From the NCBI RefSeq assembly GCF_030056655.1, contig NZ_JASHIE010000001.1, forward strand, positions 310,001-374,000: 64,000 bases of DNA, given 5' to 3'. The DNA comes from Flectobacillus rivi (GTDB lineage Bacteria > Bacteroidota > Bacteroidia > Cytophagales > Spirosomataceae). Below are positions 52,846-62,073 of this stretch, piece after piece. Both the position numbers and the translations under genes were made by a program. Position 1 is the first letter of the stretch; the number at the start of each line of letters is the position of its first letter. The notes beneath the pieces were generated by a model. That model ran no database searches. It saw only the letters and a program-made list of their open reading frames with translations, and was not told where the DNA came from.

Positions 52846-53850
52846 TTATTTTACCAAAAGAATATTATCGAAATAAATCGTTTTGCCATCGTCATGAATT
52901 TGGAAAACGAAGTCATTGATCACTGGCATAGTCAAAAACCCTGTAGCTGGAATCTTAAAGTAAGTCCAAACATTGGCAGGAATCGTTACTACTTTGTCGG
53001 TCGCCCAGTTTACTTTGATAGAAACCTGACGGTCTATATCAGCTCCTTTTGCCCAGAATGTCAAATAGTTTACTCCTGCTGTGCTAATACCTGCACTTGA
53101 ATGAAGAGATAAACCACCCCAAGAGCCATTATAAGCTGCCTCTAGTGAACGAGTACCTGTCCAAACATTTTTGGAAGAAGCCGTAAAGTCGCCACCCCAT
53201 GACCAGTTGTCGAGACCATCTGCAAAGTTATCTTTGAAGAAACCATAGTTATTATCGACACTTACCAACTCTTGTTGGGTAGTAATGGTACCAGACGAGT
53301 TTGTAATCGTAAGTTTAGAACGTGTCGAAGAAGAAGCAGGCATTTCAATCACCATTTGTTTTTTGGTCTTAGAAATCACCTTTGCTTCTGCTGTTGAGCC
53401 TGCCAAAAATACTTTCGTTACATCGTTAAGGTTATTTCCTTTTACCGTAACCTGCGTACCTTTAGTAAAATCGGTATTTGACAACTCGGTTACGATTGGC
53501 AAAGCAATTACTTTGAAAGGAACAGCCACAGATTTACCGTATTTGTTGGTAAAAATAATTTTTTGAGTACCCCCAAAAGCCGTATCTGGTACACGAAAAA
53601 CGATTGCATTGTCAGTATTAAATGCAGGGTTGAGTCCAGCAGGAACGTTACCATTATCAAAAACAATCGTTCTCATTTCGCCCAATCCCGAACCTGTTAA
53701 GGTTAGTACCGAGCCACCCGAAGCCGAATCAGGAGCTAATTTATCAGCCACAGGCACAGCATTTACGGCATCGTCGCTTGTACAAGACGACAACCATATC
53801 GTCCCTGTAACAAAGAGTGCTGTAGCTATTTTGAAGAATGTATTTTTCAT
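52846..53850 (-). CDS. Surface glycan-binding lipoprotein with IPT/TIG domains (SusE-like)
   Basis: 334 residues with a lipoprotein signal (FVTGTIWLSSC). Residues about 35-115 and 118-200 are two IPT/TIG immunoglobulin-like domains: SGGSVLTLTGSGLGEMRTIV, FTKGTQVTVKGNNLNDVTKV. The C-terminal 130 residues form a carbohydrate-binding beta-sandwich: FFKDNFADGLDNWSWGGDFT, SLEAAYNGSWGGLSLHSSAG, YFKIPATGFLTMP and YFDNILLVK. Exposed Trp residues (WSWGG, SWGG) are likely sugar contacts. It is the third gene after susC and susD (74 bp gap) and should hold mannan at the cell surface. Confidence 0.85.
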   Translation of the reverse strand: MKNTFFKIATALFVTGTIWLSSCTSDDAVNAVPVADKLAPDSASGGSVLTLTGSGLGEMRTIVFDNGNVPAGLNPAFNTDNAIVFRVPDTAFGGTQKIIFTNKYGKSVAVPFKVIALPIVTELSNTDFTKGTQVTVKGNNLNDVTKVFLAGSTAEAKVISKTKKQMVIEMPASSSTRSKLTITNSSGTITTQQELVSVDNNYGFFKDNFADGLDNWSWGGDFTASSKNVWTGTRSLEAAYNGSWGGLSLHSSAGISTAGVNYLTFWAKGADIDRQVSIKVNWATDKVVTIPANVWTYFKIPATGFLTMPVINDFVFQIHDDGKTIYFDNILLVK

Positions 53851-53924
53851 ATCAAAAAAGATTTTTAGTATTTGTCAAGCGGGTAATCAAGACTTTATGA
53901 CCACTTGCCTTACCCTTTCCGCTA

Positions 53925-55490
53925 TTACTTATAATAAGGAATTGCTGGTTCTAATAATTTTGGATTCGAAACCGTTTCTGCCTGTGGAACAGGCAAATAC
54001 AGTTGAGAGGCAGAAGAAATAGACACTCTCATACTGTTGATGGTTCCATTACCGTTATATGTCCCTCGTTCTTGGCTAGCCAACATTTGTTTGGCTTTAT
54101 CAAAACCTTGACGTTGAATATCAAACCAATAATCTCCTTCAAAAGCAAATTCGACACGACGTTCCTTCAATACTTGGTCTTTGGTCAAAGACGTTACTGG
54201 TGACAAACCTGCACGGGTATGTACTTTGTTAAAAGCCTCCAAAGCAGAAGCATCTGTTGTGCTTGTTCCTGTTCCAATAGTTGCCTCAGCATAAATCAAT
54301 AAGACATCTGCATAGCGTAACAAATAGGTACAAATATCCGTAGCTGTTCCGTTGACATTCTCTCCATTCGAACCTGGCCCTACGATATATTTTAGCGCAT
54401 TTGAACGAGTTGGTGTTTTGATTTTAGTTGCATCGTCAGTGCTACTTGTCCAAGTAGTGTCATATTTGAAACCATTCGGGAAGTTTACATTTGTCCAATC
54501 TGTACGAGTAAATCCGTGTTCCATTACTGACCATCTACGTCTTTTATCTCCTGATTCATAAGAATTTAATACATCTATCGAAGGAATAATAGCTGACCAA
54601 CCTGCGCCTGTTGTAGGCTTTAATAATGGCGCTGGACCAACATACGCTTGGATAGGGTTACCAATAGAATATCCCCCTGCTGCCAACCATTGCAACGCCA
54701 CCAACGACTCAGGGTTATTATTCATTTTTGAGCTAGTGAACATTGCACCATAATCCGACACAAGGCTGTATTTCTGAGAACTCATCACTTCTGCTGCTTT
54801 TGCCTTGGCGTTGGCATAATCCTTCATATACAAATACACTTTTGACAACATCCCTTTTGCTGCATATTTGGTCACACGCCCTGCTTGATAAGAAGCATCA
54901 GGAAGATTTTGTTCGGCATATTGCAAGTCTTCTACGACAAAACGTAGCACATCTTTTTGCAAATAACGAGGTACTTTATAGTCTCCTGAATTGGCTAATG
55001 CCACTGGGTCAGAGATAATAGGCACATCGCCAAATACACGAGCCAAATAGAAATACGCCATTCCACGCATAAAACGAGCTTCGGCTACTCCTTGAGTCAA
55101 AAAGCTAGGGTCGGCAACTTGCGATTTTTTCTGTTCGAAAGTTTGAATCAAAACCGTTGCATTACCTGCCACTTTATAAAACGCATACCAAGAACGAGAC
55201 ACCTGCTCGTCGGTTGATTGTACTGTAAAATTGGCGAATGAGTTGTATTTGGGGTCACCTGTGTACATATTCCCACTCAATACCTCACCAATAGCATGAT
55301 AGGCTTTGTCTTGCCATTCGTACCAAATTGTGTTATACAACAAACCTGTTGCTGCATTTACTTGTGCCGCCGTAGTGTAATAGGTATCCAAAGTCGGCCC
55401 ATTTTGCGAAGGTCTGTCCAAAAAGTCTTCTTTACACGAAGACACCAGTCCAGAAGCGGCTAATAATAAAGCGATTATATTTTTTTTCAT
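53925..55490 (-). CDS. susD: SusD/RagB family surface lipoprotein (mannan PUL)
   Basis: 521 residues from the ATG at 55490. The lipoprotein signal is ALLLAASGLVSSC and the mature start KEDFLDRPSQNG is typical. SusD features: the TPR-like RFMRGMAYFYLARVFGDVPI segment, KYAAKGMLSKVYLYMKDYAN, YLLRYADVLLIYAEA and the end VLKERRVEFAFEGDYWFDIQR and YLPVPQAET. SusD proteins lie over the SusC channel and capture glycan for import. It follows susC by 103 bp. Confidence 0.96.
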   Translation of the reverse strand: MKKNIIALLLAASGLVSSCKEDFLDRPSQNGPTLDTYYTTAAQVNAATGLLYNTIWYEWQDKAYHAIGEVLSGNMYTGDPKYNSFANFTVQSTDEQVSRSWYAFYKVAGNATVLIQTFEQKKSQVADPSFLTQGVAEARFMRGMAYFYLARVFGDVPIISDPVALANSGDYKVPRYLQKDVLRFVVEDLQYAEQNLPDASYQAGRVTKYAAKGMLSKVYLYMKDYANAKAKAAEVMSSQKYSLVSDYGAMFTSSKMNNNPESLVALQWLAAGGYSIGNPIQAYVGPAPLLKPTTGAGWSAIIPSIDVLNSYESGDKRRRWSVMEHGFTRTDWTNVNFPNGFKYDTTWTSSTDDATKIKTPTRSNALKYIVGPGSNGENVNGTATDICTYLLRYADVLLIYAEATIGTGTSTTDASALEAFNKVHTRAGLSPVTSLTKDQVLKERRVEFAFEGDYWFDIQRQGFDKAKQMLASQERGTYNGNGTINSMRVSISSASQLYLPVPQAETVSNPKLLEPAIPYYK

Positions 55491-55593
55491 CTGAAAATTC
55501 AAAATTAAAATTCAAGGATTCTGAGTCTTGAATGATTCTATTAAAGAAAAAGCCACGCTTTTCTATATAAATCATCCAACATTTTAACTCTTA

Positions 55594-58500
55594 CTAGAAC
55601 TCGAAATTACCTCCAATGGTGAAAGTACGAGGGTTCGGATAGTGACCATCGTCTACGTTCATATAGCGAATATTGTTATTGAACGAACCAAGTTCTGGGT
55701 CATAACCTGTGTACTTGGTAAAAGTGTACAAGTTTTGCATGGACACATACAAGCGAGCATTGGTCAACTTCGCTTTTTTGATTAAGTCTTTTGGAAGGTT
55801 ATAACCAAACGAAACATTTTGGATACGTAAGAAAGAACCATCCTCCACAAAACGGTCAGACACACGGAAGTTGTTGTTATGCCATTGGTTGTAACGAGGC
55901 AAAGTAGCATTGGTATTGGTAGAAGTGTATCTATCTAAAACCGTAGACAACTGGTTCCAGTATGGATTCGTCATACCCTCCGTCAAACGACGAGTATAAT
56001 TCAAAATCTGTCCGCCTTGGCTACCATTTAAGAAAATCGAGAAATCAAATCCTTTGTAATTAAAGGTGTTTGTGATACCGTAAGTAAAATCAGGATTAGG
56101 ATTTCCGATAATCGTTACGTCTTTTGAGTCAATTACACCATCGCCATTCAAATCTTTGTAGCGTACATCACCCAACCACGTACCTGTTGGTTTTACATCC
56201 AAACCTTGTTTTGCACCATCTTTATTTAAGTCTTCCATTGTACGGAACAATCCATCTGTAACATAACCATAGAAAGTTCCTACTGGGTGTCCAACCATTG
56301 TATTCGTTACCAAAACAGCATCTCCATATTCTTTGTATCCACGAATTGAGGCTGAAGCGTCATTCAATTCATTCAGGATGTTATTGTAGTGAGAGAATAC
56401 AAAGTTAGTTTTCCAAGAAAATCCATTTTTCTGAATATTATAAGTCGTCACACCAATATCAATCCCTGTGTTGGTCATTTTACCAGCATTCGTCCAAGGC
56501 GAGTTAATATCATTCCAAGCCGTTCCTAATCCTGAAGAAACAGGCAATTGCGTTTGTAACAACATATTGGTTGATACTTTTTTGTACACATCCAATGTCA
56601 CATCAACACGTTTATTCAACATAGAAAGGTCTACCCCACCGTTGTAAGTCACTACTGACTCCCAAGCCAAGTTTGGATTTCCTACGTTTTGTGGAATCCC
56701 CCCTGCACCATAAGGCGCCGTTGAAAACAAGCGGATATTGGTCGTATAAAGGTTGTTTCCTCCTACACCCGAATTACCTACTGCACCTACCCCAGCTCTT
56801 AGTTTGAGATAGCTAATCAAATCCCATTTTTTAGCAAATGTCTCTTCCGAAACTGTCCAACCAACCGATGCTGCTGGGAAATACCCGTAACGTTTGTTTG
56901 GTCCAAAACTAGCTGAACCATCGCGACGAAGTGAAGCACTAATAGAGTAACGATTGTTGTAAGTATAGTTGACACGACCAAAATACGATTCCATTGCCCA
57001 AGGATATTTGCCACCACTAATCGACTGAGTAGTACCACCTTCACCAGCATTTAAGGATTGTAAATTTAAGGTCAAGTTTTGGCGAGAAGCCGTTACTTGA
57101 TCATAGTTAGATTCAGAAACCTCATGACCTACAACTGCATTTATCCAATGTTTTCCAAAACCTTTATTGAAAGTCAAATAGTTTTTCAAAGACCAATACA
57201 AGCTTGTACCACGGTCTTCTATCAATTTACTTGGCGAAAGAATAATCAAACCTGTGTTGTCATTGCGCACATAAGGTTGAAAAGCCGAGTTTTGACTCAT
57301 GGTAAAGTCGTAGTTCAATTCGTTACGCAAATTGAGGTAATTGGTAAAATTCAATTCTGCAAAAATATTTCCAAAAGCCTTGGTTTGAATAGCTGTCACA
57401 TTACGCATTTCGGCCAAAGCCACAGGGTTGTTGGGATTCCCGAAAGTTGAACCGCCAATAGAGACTACTGATGCATACTGTCCATCAAACCCACGTACTG
57501 GCGAAGCAGGGCTATTATAAAGACCCACGCTAATCACCGCATCAGAACCATCGGTTAATGTTATACGTTGATTCGAACGGGATAAATTCACGCTCACACC
57601 CGCCTTCAACCAGCTCTTTACTTGTTGATCGATACTGGCACGTAAAGCAAAACGCTCGAATTTAGAACCGATAACCGTACCTGTTTGCTCAAAATTATTT
57701 AAAGAGAAATAATACGTTGTTTTGTCTGAACCACCCGAAAACGCTAATTGGTGATTACGAATATATCCTCTTTGGAAAATAGCATTTTGCCAGTCGGTAC
57801 CGCGACCTAATACTTTTGGATTTTTGAATTCGCCCAAAGTATCCAAATTGCCAGCACCACTATTACGAATTTCAGGAACTAAAGAGTTGAAATAATTGGC
57901 ATATTGTTGTAAATCCATCAATTTCAAACGTCTTGGCACCTCTTGCATTCCGTAATATACATCGTAAGAAATTTTACCCTCACCACTTTTTCCTTTTTTC
58001 GTAGTAATCAAAACCACACCATTCGCAGCCAAAGCACCATAAATCGCCTGTGCAGAAGCATCTTTCAAAATATCAATTGATACAATGTCATTCGAGTTTA
58101 GCGCCGCCAATGGACTTTGCACCGACTGACCGGCCATACCGCCCAATTGGTCTTGAGACACGCTACTTCTTCCACTCAAAATTGGCACACCATCAATCAC
58201 ATATAGCGGTTCGTTACCATTTACACTTGTAATACCACGCACACGCACCGACACACCACCACCTGGCTGTCCACCATTACTTGTTACCGTTACACCCGCT
58301 ACTTTTCCTTGCAAGGCTTGGTCTACCCCAGGAACGGGCAAGTTCTTAATGTCTTTTTCACCAATCGAAGCAATAGAAGAAGTTACTTCATTTTTCTTGG
58401 CAGTACCATAACCAATCACCACGACTTCTTGTAGATTTTTGTTGTCGGCAATCAAGGAGATATTGATAGTAGAACGACCATTGATTGCGACCTCAGTAGG

Positions 58501-58743
58501 TTTGTATCCAACAGACGAAAACACTAAGGTTTTACCAGAAGAAGCCACTTTGATCGCATACTCACCTTTGACATTGGTGGCAGTTCCACTCTGGACATCT
58601 TTGACCCTTACAGTTACACCGGGCAATGCCTCACCAGACTCATCGGTTACCTTACCCGAAACTGTTCGTTGTTCCTGTGCCAAAGTAGACCAAATGCTAC
58701 TCAAGAACAGAAAACAAAAGAATAGTAGTTTTTTCATGTTCAT
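55594..58743 (-). CDS. susC: SusC/RagA family TonB-dependent outer-membrane transporter (mannan PUL)
   Basis: 1049 residues; the ATG at 58743 or the one at 58737 may be used. Signal peptide LLFFCFLFLSSIWSTLAQ. A carboxypeptidase-like regulatory domain follows (RTVSGKVTDESGEALPGVTV), then the SusC-specific plug start LQEVVVIGYGTAKKNEVTSS and the plug VPGVDQALQGKVAGVTV, SINGNEPLYVIDGVP-type segment and GALAANGVVLITTKKGK. The 22-strand barrel ends NPRTFTIGGNFEF. It imports mannan oligosaccharide across the outer membrane with energy from TonB. A divergent AraC gene lies 292 bp away. Confidence 0.96.
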   Translation of the reverse strand: MNMKKLLFFCFLFLSSIWSTLAQEQRTVSGKVTDESGEALPGVTVRVKDVQSGTATNVKGEYAIKVASSGKTLVFSSVGYKPTEVAINGRSTINISLIADNKNLQEVVVIGYGTAKKNEVTSSIASIGEKDIKNLPVPGVDQALQGKVAGVTVTSNGGQPGGGVSVRVRGITSVNGNEPLYVIDGVPILSGRSSVSQDQLGGMAGQSVQSPLAALNSNDIVSIDILKDASAQAIYGALAANGVVLITTKKGKSGEGKISYDVYYGMQEVPRRLKLMDLQQYANYFNSLVPEIRNSGAGNLDTLGEFKNPKVLGRGTDWQNAIFQRGYIRNHQLAFSGGSDKTTYYFSLNNFEQTGTVIGSKFERFALRASIDQQVKSWLKAGVSVNLSRSNQRITLTDGSDAVISVGLYNSPASPVRGFDGQYASVVSIGGSTFGNPNNPVALAEMRNVTAIQTKAFGNIFAELNFTNYLNLRNELNYDFTMSQNSAFQPYVRNDNTGLIILSPSKLIEDRGTSLYWSLKNYLTFNKGFGKHWINAVVGHEVSESNYDQVTASRQNLTLNLQSLNAGEGGTTQSISGGKYPWAMESYFGRVNYTYNNRYSISASLRRDGSASFGPNKRYGYFPAASVGWTVSEETFAKKWDLISYLKLRAGVGAVGNSGVGGNNLYTTNIRLFSTAPYGAGGIPQNVGNPNLAWESVVTYNGGVDLSMLNKRVDVTLDVYKKVSTNMLLQTQLPVSSGLGTAWNDINSPWTNAGKMTNTGIDIGVTTYNIQKNGFSWKTNFVFSHYNNILNELNDASASIRGYKEYGDAVLVTNTMVGHPVGTFYGYVTDGLFRTMEDLNKDGAKQGLDVKPTGTWLGDVRYKDLNGDGVIDSKDVTIIGNPNPDFTYGITNTFNYKGFDFSIFLNGSQGGQILNYTRRLTEGMTNPYWNQLSTVLDRYTSTNTNATLPRYNQWHNNNFRVSDRFVEDGSFLRIQNVSFGYNLPKDLIKKAKLTNARLYVSMQNLYTFTKYTGYDPELGSFNNNIRYMNVDDGHYPNPRTFTIGGNFEF

Positions 58744-58780
58744 TATTATCTGAGAATAAATTATTGATATTTTAACATGA

Positions 58781-58843
58781 CAAAATTATATACCTCTACT
58801 ACGAACAATATAATACTATTTTATCCAATCATAACATTAAAAC
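58781..58843 (-). promoter_or_regulatory. Promoter/operator of susC, shared with the GH26 unit
   Basis: The -7 type box TAATTTTG (complement of 58781-58788) lies 37 bp upstream of the susC ATG, with TTG 17 bases further up. Beyond it GATAAAAT-A-GTATTATAT, then TGTTATGATT, match the block at 52571-52635. Transcription would start near 58774. Confidence 0.6.
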
Positions 58844-59035
58844 TACTCTTTACGAAATCACAATAGACTTATTCTAACATAAACTTAAAAAAAACAGGAC
58901 TATCAACGAAAAAACACAAATTATTATCTATTTTTGACAAGATTATTTAGCAATTGAGCTAACCATTTATCAATACTTTTTTATCTTTTTCAAACTATAT
59001 TATTATCCAAATAATCTTTCTTTTTCCTTAAAATT

Positions 59036-59908
59036 ATGACTAAAATTATCCGAGAAATTACTCCATTGACACAAAGTGATTGCTTTACCTTTTTTTCAAG
59101 GGTAAAAAAAGAGTTTAACTTTCCCCTACATACGCATGAGGAGTTTGAAATAAACTTTATCATGAATGCCAAAAATGCCAAACGCATTATTGGTGACCAC
59201 TCCGACAATATTGAAGATTTAGAATTGGTATTGGTTGGTAGCAATCTCCCACACGCATGGTTCACGCATCAGTGTGAAAGCGAAGAAATTCATGAAGTGA
59301 CTATCCAATTTCATCGAGATTTATTTGATGAAAAATTCTTGAAAAGAAATCAGTTAAGTTTTATCAGAACACTTTTAGAACGTTCGTCAAAAGGTATCTT
59401 GTTTTCGCCCGAAACGGCTCAAGCTTTAAAGCATCGCTTTTTGAATTTACACCAAAAAAGTGGATTTGATTCTGTTCTCGAACTGATGTCAATTTTACAT
59501 GATTTGTCGATTTCGAGAAACATGCGAACACTCTCAAACACCTCATTTTCGAACGACTCACTATCCTACAACAGTCGTCGTATAGAAAAGGCGTTTGAGT
59601 ATATGCAGGCCAACTATGACAAGAATATCACACTCGAAGAAATGGCAAAATTGGTCGGAATGACAGAGGTATCTTTTAGTAGATTTATCAAAAAACGTAC
59701 TGGAAAAACTTTTGTGGACAGCCTCAACGAAATCAGAATTGGGCACGCCTCTCGCTTACTGATTGATACAACGCATACTATTGCTGAAATATCCTACCAA
59801 ACGGGTTTCAATAATTTGTCTTATTTCAATCGTGTTTTTAAGGCTCGGAATAGCTGCACTCCCAAAGAATTTAGGGAAGATTTCTCTGGTACAAGAACCT
59901 TTATTTGA
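59036..59908 (+). CDS. AraC family transcriptional regulator (likely of the mannan PUL)
   Basis: 290 residues. The N-terminal half is a cupin-like sensor domain with FNFPLHTHEEFEINFIMN, GDHSDNIEDLELVLVG and NLPHAWFTHQ. The C-terminal AraC domain has two helix-turn-helix units, ITLEEMAKLVGMTEVSFSRF and HTIAEISYQTGFNNLSYFNR, and ends VFKARNSCTPKEFRED. It is divergent from susC, with 292 bp between, and the shared block before susC and GH26 is its obvious candidate site. It may respond to a mannan-derived sugar. A -7 type box is not clear for this gene. Confidence 0.92.
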   Translation: MTKIIREITPLTQSDCFTFFSRVKKEFNFPLHTHEEFEINFIMNAKNAKRIIGDHSDNIEDLELVLVGSNLPHAWFTHQCESEEIHEVTIQFHRDLFDEKFLKRNQLSFIRTLLERSSKGILFSPETAQALKHRFLNLHQKSGFDSVLELMSILHDLSISRNMRTLSNTSFSNDSLSYNSRRIEKAFEYMQANYDKNITLEEMAKLVGMTEVSFSRFIKKRTGKTFVDSLNEIRIGHASRLLIDTTHTIAEISYQTGFNNLSYFNRVFKARNSCTPKEFREDFSGTRTFI

Positions 59909-59993
59909 TTTCGGATTGGGGATTTTTGATTGCGGATTGAAATTGTTATTTATAAGACATTACTAGTTCAAGACTAAGTCTCGGACTAGACAA

Positions 59994-60052
59994 GTAGCGG
60001 CAACCCTTGCGGTTGCCATGTTGTGTTGGGCAGCCGCAAGGGTTACCGCTAC
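59994..60052. repeat. Hairpin repeat, family C (GTAGCGG...)
   Basis: Arms of 23 bp, GTAGCGG-c-AACCCTTGCGG and its inverse, with one mismatch and one wobble, and a 13-base loop. It is GC-rich and lies between the AraC and BNR genes, ending near ACTGCAAAAA. A half-size relative is at 61656-61672. Confidence 0.75.
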
Positions 60053-60133
60053 TGCAAAAATGCTCATGATAAGAACGTTTCTGAACAACATGAAACCCTT
60101 CGTACAGCCCTAATCTAAAATTATAGTGCTTCT

Positions 60134-61564
60134 CTAAGGCTTAATTTGATACTCCAATATGCTCAAAGGAGAAGACATGCCAGCTTTGGTAGGAGGAGCT
60201 TGCTGCATTAGAGATATAATTCCAGTTTGTTGGAAACGAGAAACATCGGGCTTGGGTTCGAGAATACTTAGATGATTAGTATCAATGCCAATAATTTTCC
60301 ACTTCTTCCATTGGCTCTCACTCGTAGCTTTCAGAATCACCAACTCCCCTTTTTCAAAATAGATAGGGTGCGTTATTTTCTCGCTAGCTGATTGTCGATA
60401 GTAAAGGAGATACAAATGGTCATTGGCGTCAAACAAGATTTGTGGGCGTGTGCCTGCCTGAGCGATGATAAGTTTTTCGTACCATTTGCCATTAGTATCT
60501 CGCCATAAATGATAATATCCGCTAGCCTTTCTATCCCAAAACTCTCCTTCTTTAAAAGGCTTATTCGGTAATTTACTCCAATACACTACATGAATTCGCC
60601 CCTTTGAGTCTACTGCCTGCGCCTGCTGATTCATCAAAGACTGTTTACGATTAATGGTTCGAATAATCGAGTGTTTGGACGTCACATTCATCGATATATT
60701 CGAATCGGCATGGGCGATTATTTCACCACGATTATTTTTCCACGATTTTCCTTGGTCTTTACTGCATGCATATATCCAATCATGGTTTGCTCCATCAGCT
60801 TTTTCACGCCATGTAAATGTGGTATAAAGCACTCCATTTTTGTCATAATCCCAACCATTATAATAGGCATTTCGAGAACGACTATTATCTAAATCATCTT
60901 CAAAATAGCCCTCTGGACTATCAATTGCATGGCGTTCTTGCCATTGAGATTTTTGAGCTTTATAGGTTGCCATCCAAGTTTGCCCATCACCACTTTTACC
61001 TTTTCTGTAAAAAAGTTGCAGATTTCCGTTGGGCATAGACACAAAACTTGGATAGCTTACCTCCTCTATTTCTTCATCCAATTGATGCGAAAGCGGTAAA
61101 AACTGGCTTAGTTTCCAAGATGTTTTTTCAGGAAAATCTAATAAATATTTTTTCGAACGGATATAGTTAAGCGTATTATTATGATGGTCGAAAGCAATAT
61201 GAAGCGTACCGTCATTGGCGCAAAAACCCAATGAAATGGTATTATGTGCATCGTCTTTACTCAGAATGTATGGAAAACGAAGGATATCTATTTTGTTAGT
61301 GCGAAGGTTTCTCCGAAAAATACAAAGCTGGCGATTAGCATTATAAAACCCTCCGTATTGAAAGCTTTTATAGGTTGCTAATGCTTCTTTTTGAAAAGCC
61401 TGCCCATTGATATTTAGTCCATAATCACCTTGAACGGTCAAGGCTTTAGCGTCTAATAAGATGGAACGAATCGGATTGAGCTTTGGCTGAGCCATGCTTT
61501 TTCCGAAAAAATTCAGAAAGAATAAAAGAAAAATACCTTTGATAAAATATTGGCGGTTAATCAT
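60134..61564 (-). CDS. Exported BNR-type beta-propeller protein (BNR_4-like)
   Basis: 476 residues with a signal peptide ending near FFGKSMAQ. The mature protein has the pattern of BNR_4 proteins: YKSFQYGGFYNANRQLCIF, DAHNTISLGFCANDGTLHIA followed by FDHH, YPSFVSMPNGNLQLFYRKGK, WDYDKNGVLYTTFTWREKAD and QAVDSKGRIHVVYWS. Some members are lyases on ulvan or related acidic glycans, or hydrolases. It precedes a SusD/SusC pair in minus orientation but is downstream in transcription, separated by 509 bp of repeats. The substrate is not clear; a lyase or hydrolase of a rhamnose/uronate polymer is a reasonable guess. Confidence 0.75.
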   Translation of the reverse strand: MINRQYFIKGIFLLFFLNFFGKSMAQPKLNPIRSILLDAKALTVQGDYGLNINGQAFQKEALATYKSFQYGGFYNANRQLCIFRRNLRTNKIDILRFPYILSKDDAHNTISLGFCANDGTLHIAFDHHNNTLNYIRSKKYLLDFPEKTSWKLSQFLPLSHQLDEEIEEVSYPSFVSMPNGNLQLFYRKGKSGDGQTWMATYKAQKSQWQERHAIDSPEGYFEDDLDNSRSRNAYYNGWDYDKNGVLYTTFTWREKADGANHDWIYACSKDQGKSWKNNRGEIIAHADSNISMNVTSKHSIIRTINRKQSLMNQQAQAVDSKGRIHVVYWSKLPNKPFKEGEFWDRKASGYYHLWRDTNGKWYEKLIIAQAGTRPQILFDANDHLYLLYYRQSASEKITHPIYFEKGELVILKATSESQWKKWKIIGIDTNHLSILEPKPDVSRFQQTGIISLMQQAPPTKAGMSSPLSILEYQIKP

Positions 61565-61655
61565 CGGAATGTAAGGCTTAAGATGTACTTACAAAGTAGG
61601 TATTTTTAGTGGAAAAATAGCAAAGTCTAAACGAACTTGTGAATTAGGACTATAT

Positions 61656-61672
61656 GGCAACCGCAAGGGTTG
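61656..61672. repeat. Short hairpin related to family C
   Basis: GCAACC-GCAAG-GGTTGC, in GGCAACCGCAAGGGTTGCAA, matching the CCGCAAGGGTT core of the hairpin at 59994-60052. Confidence 0.55.
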
Positions 61673-61840
61673 CAACTACACCTCAAAAAACTATGAATAA
61701 GAACTCTTTTGAACAAAATAAAATCTTAAGTACAGTCTTAATTCAAAATAGGTAATTCTTCATCGCTAATACTTCAGAATCGTGTTGAATTAATTTTATC
61801 AATTATACAAAAGTGCTACACCAAGCCAATTTTGTGCATC

Positions 61841-61980
61841 AGCTCAATAGGAGCTACAGTTTAGTAGTAAAGATTCATTTTCACTAAGACTTCAATATAG
61901 TCTGCTTCCTGTGGCACCTACGGCGCTCAATGAAGGTTGTCTCAAGAATTATACTACCAAACTGTCACTCCTACGGAGCT
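61841..61980. repeat. Cluster of three copies of a CTCCGTAGGAG-type element, family D
   Basis: Copy 1 (plus, 61841-61875): AGCTCAATAGGAGCTACAG then TTTAGTAGTAAAG. Copy 2 (minus, about 61894-61928): GCGCCGTAGGTGCCACAGG then AAGCAGACTATA. Copy 3 (minus, 61947-61980): AGCTCCGTAGGAGTGACAG then TTTGGTAGTATAATT. The outer two are in opposite directions. The rest of the 509-bp gap is AT-rich with nothing else seen. Confidence 0.7.
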
Positions 61981-62073
61981 TTTAAATAAGAAAACAATGC
62001 AACTATTCTCTATTAACACAATTTACTACAAATCAAATACTTATATCCAAAACCACCAATTCAGGAGTCACAC

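Noticed and set aside
59002..59020. TTATCCAAATAATC before the AraC start as a third copy of the PUL block
   Set aside because: Shares only about eight bases with the susC block (TTATCCAA); too weak to call autoregulation.
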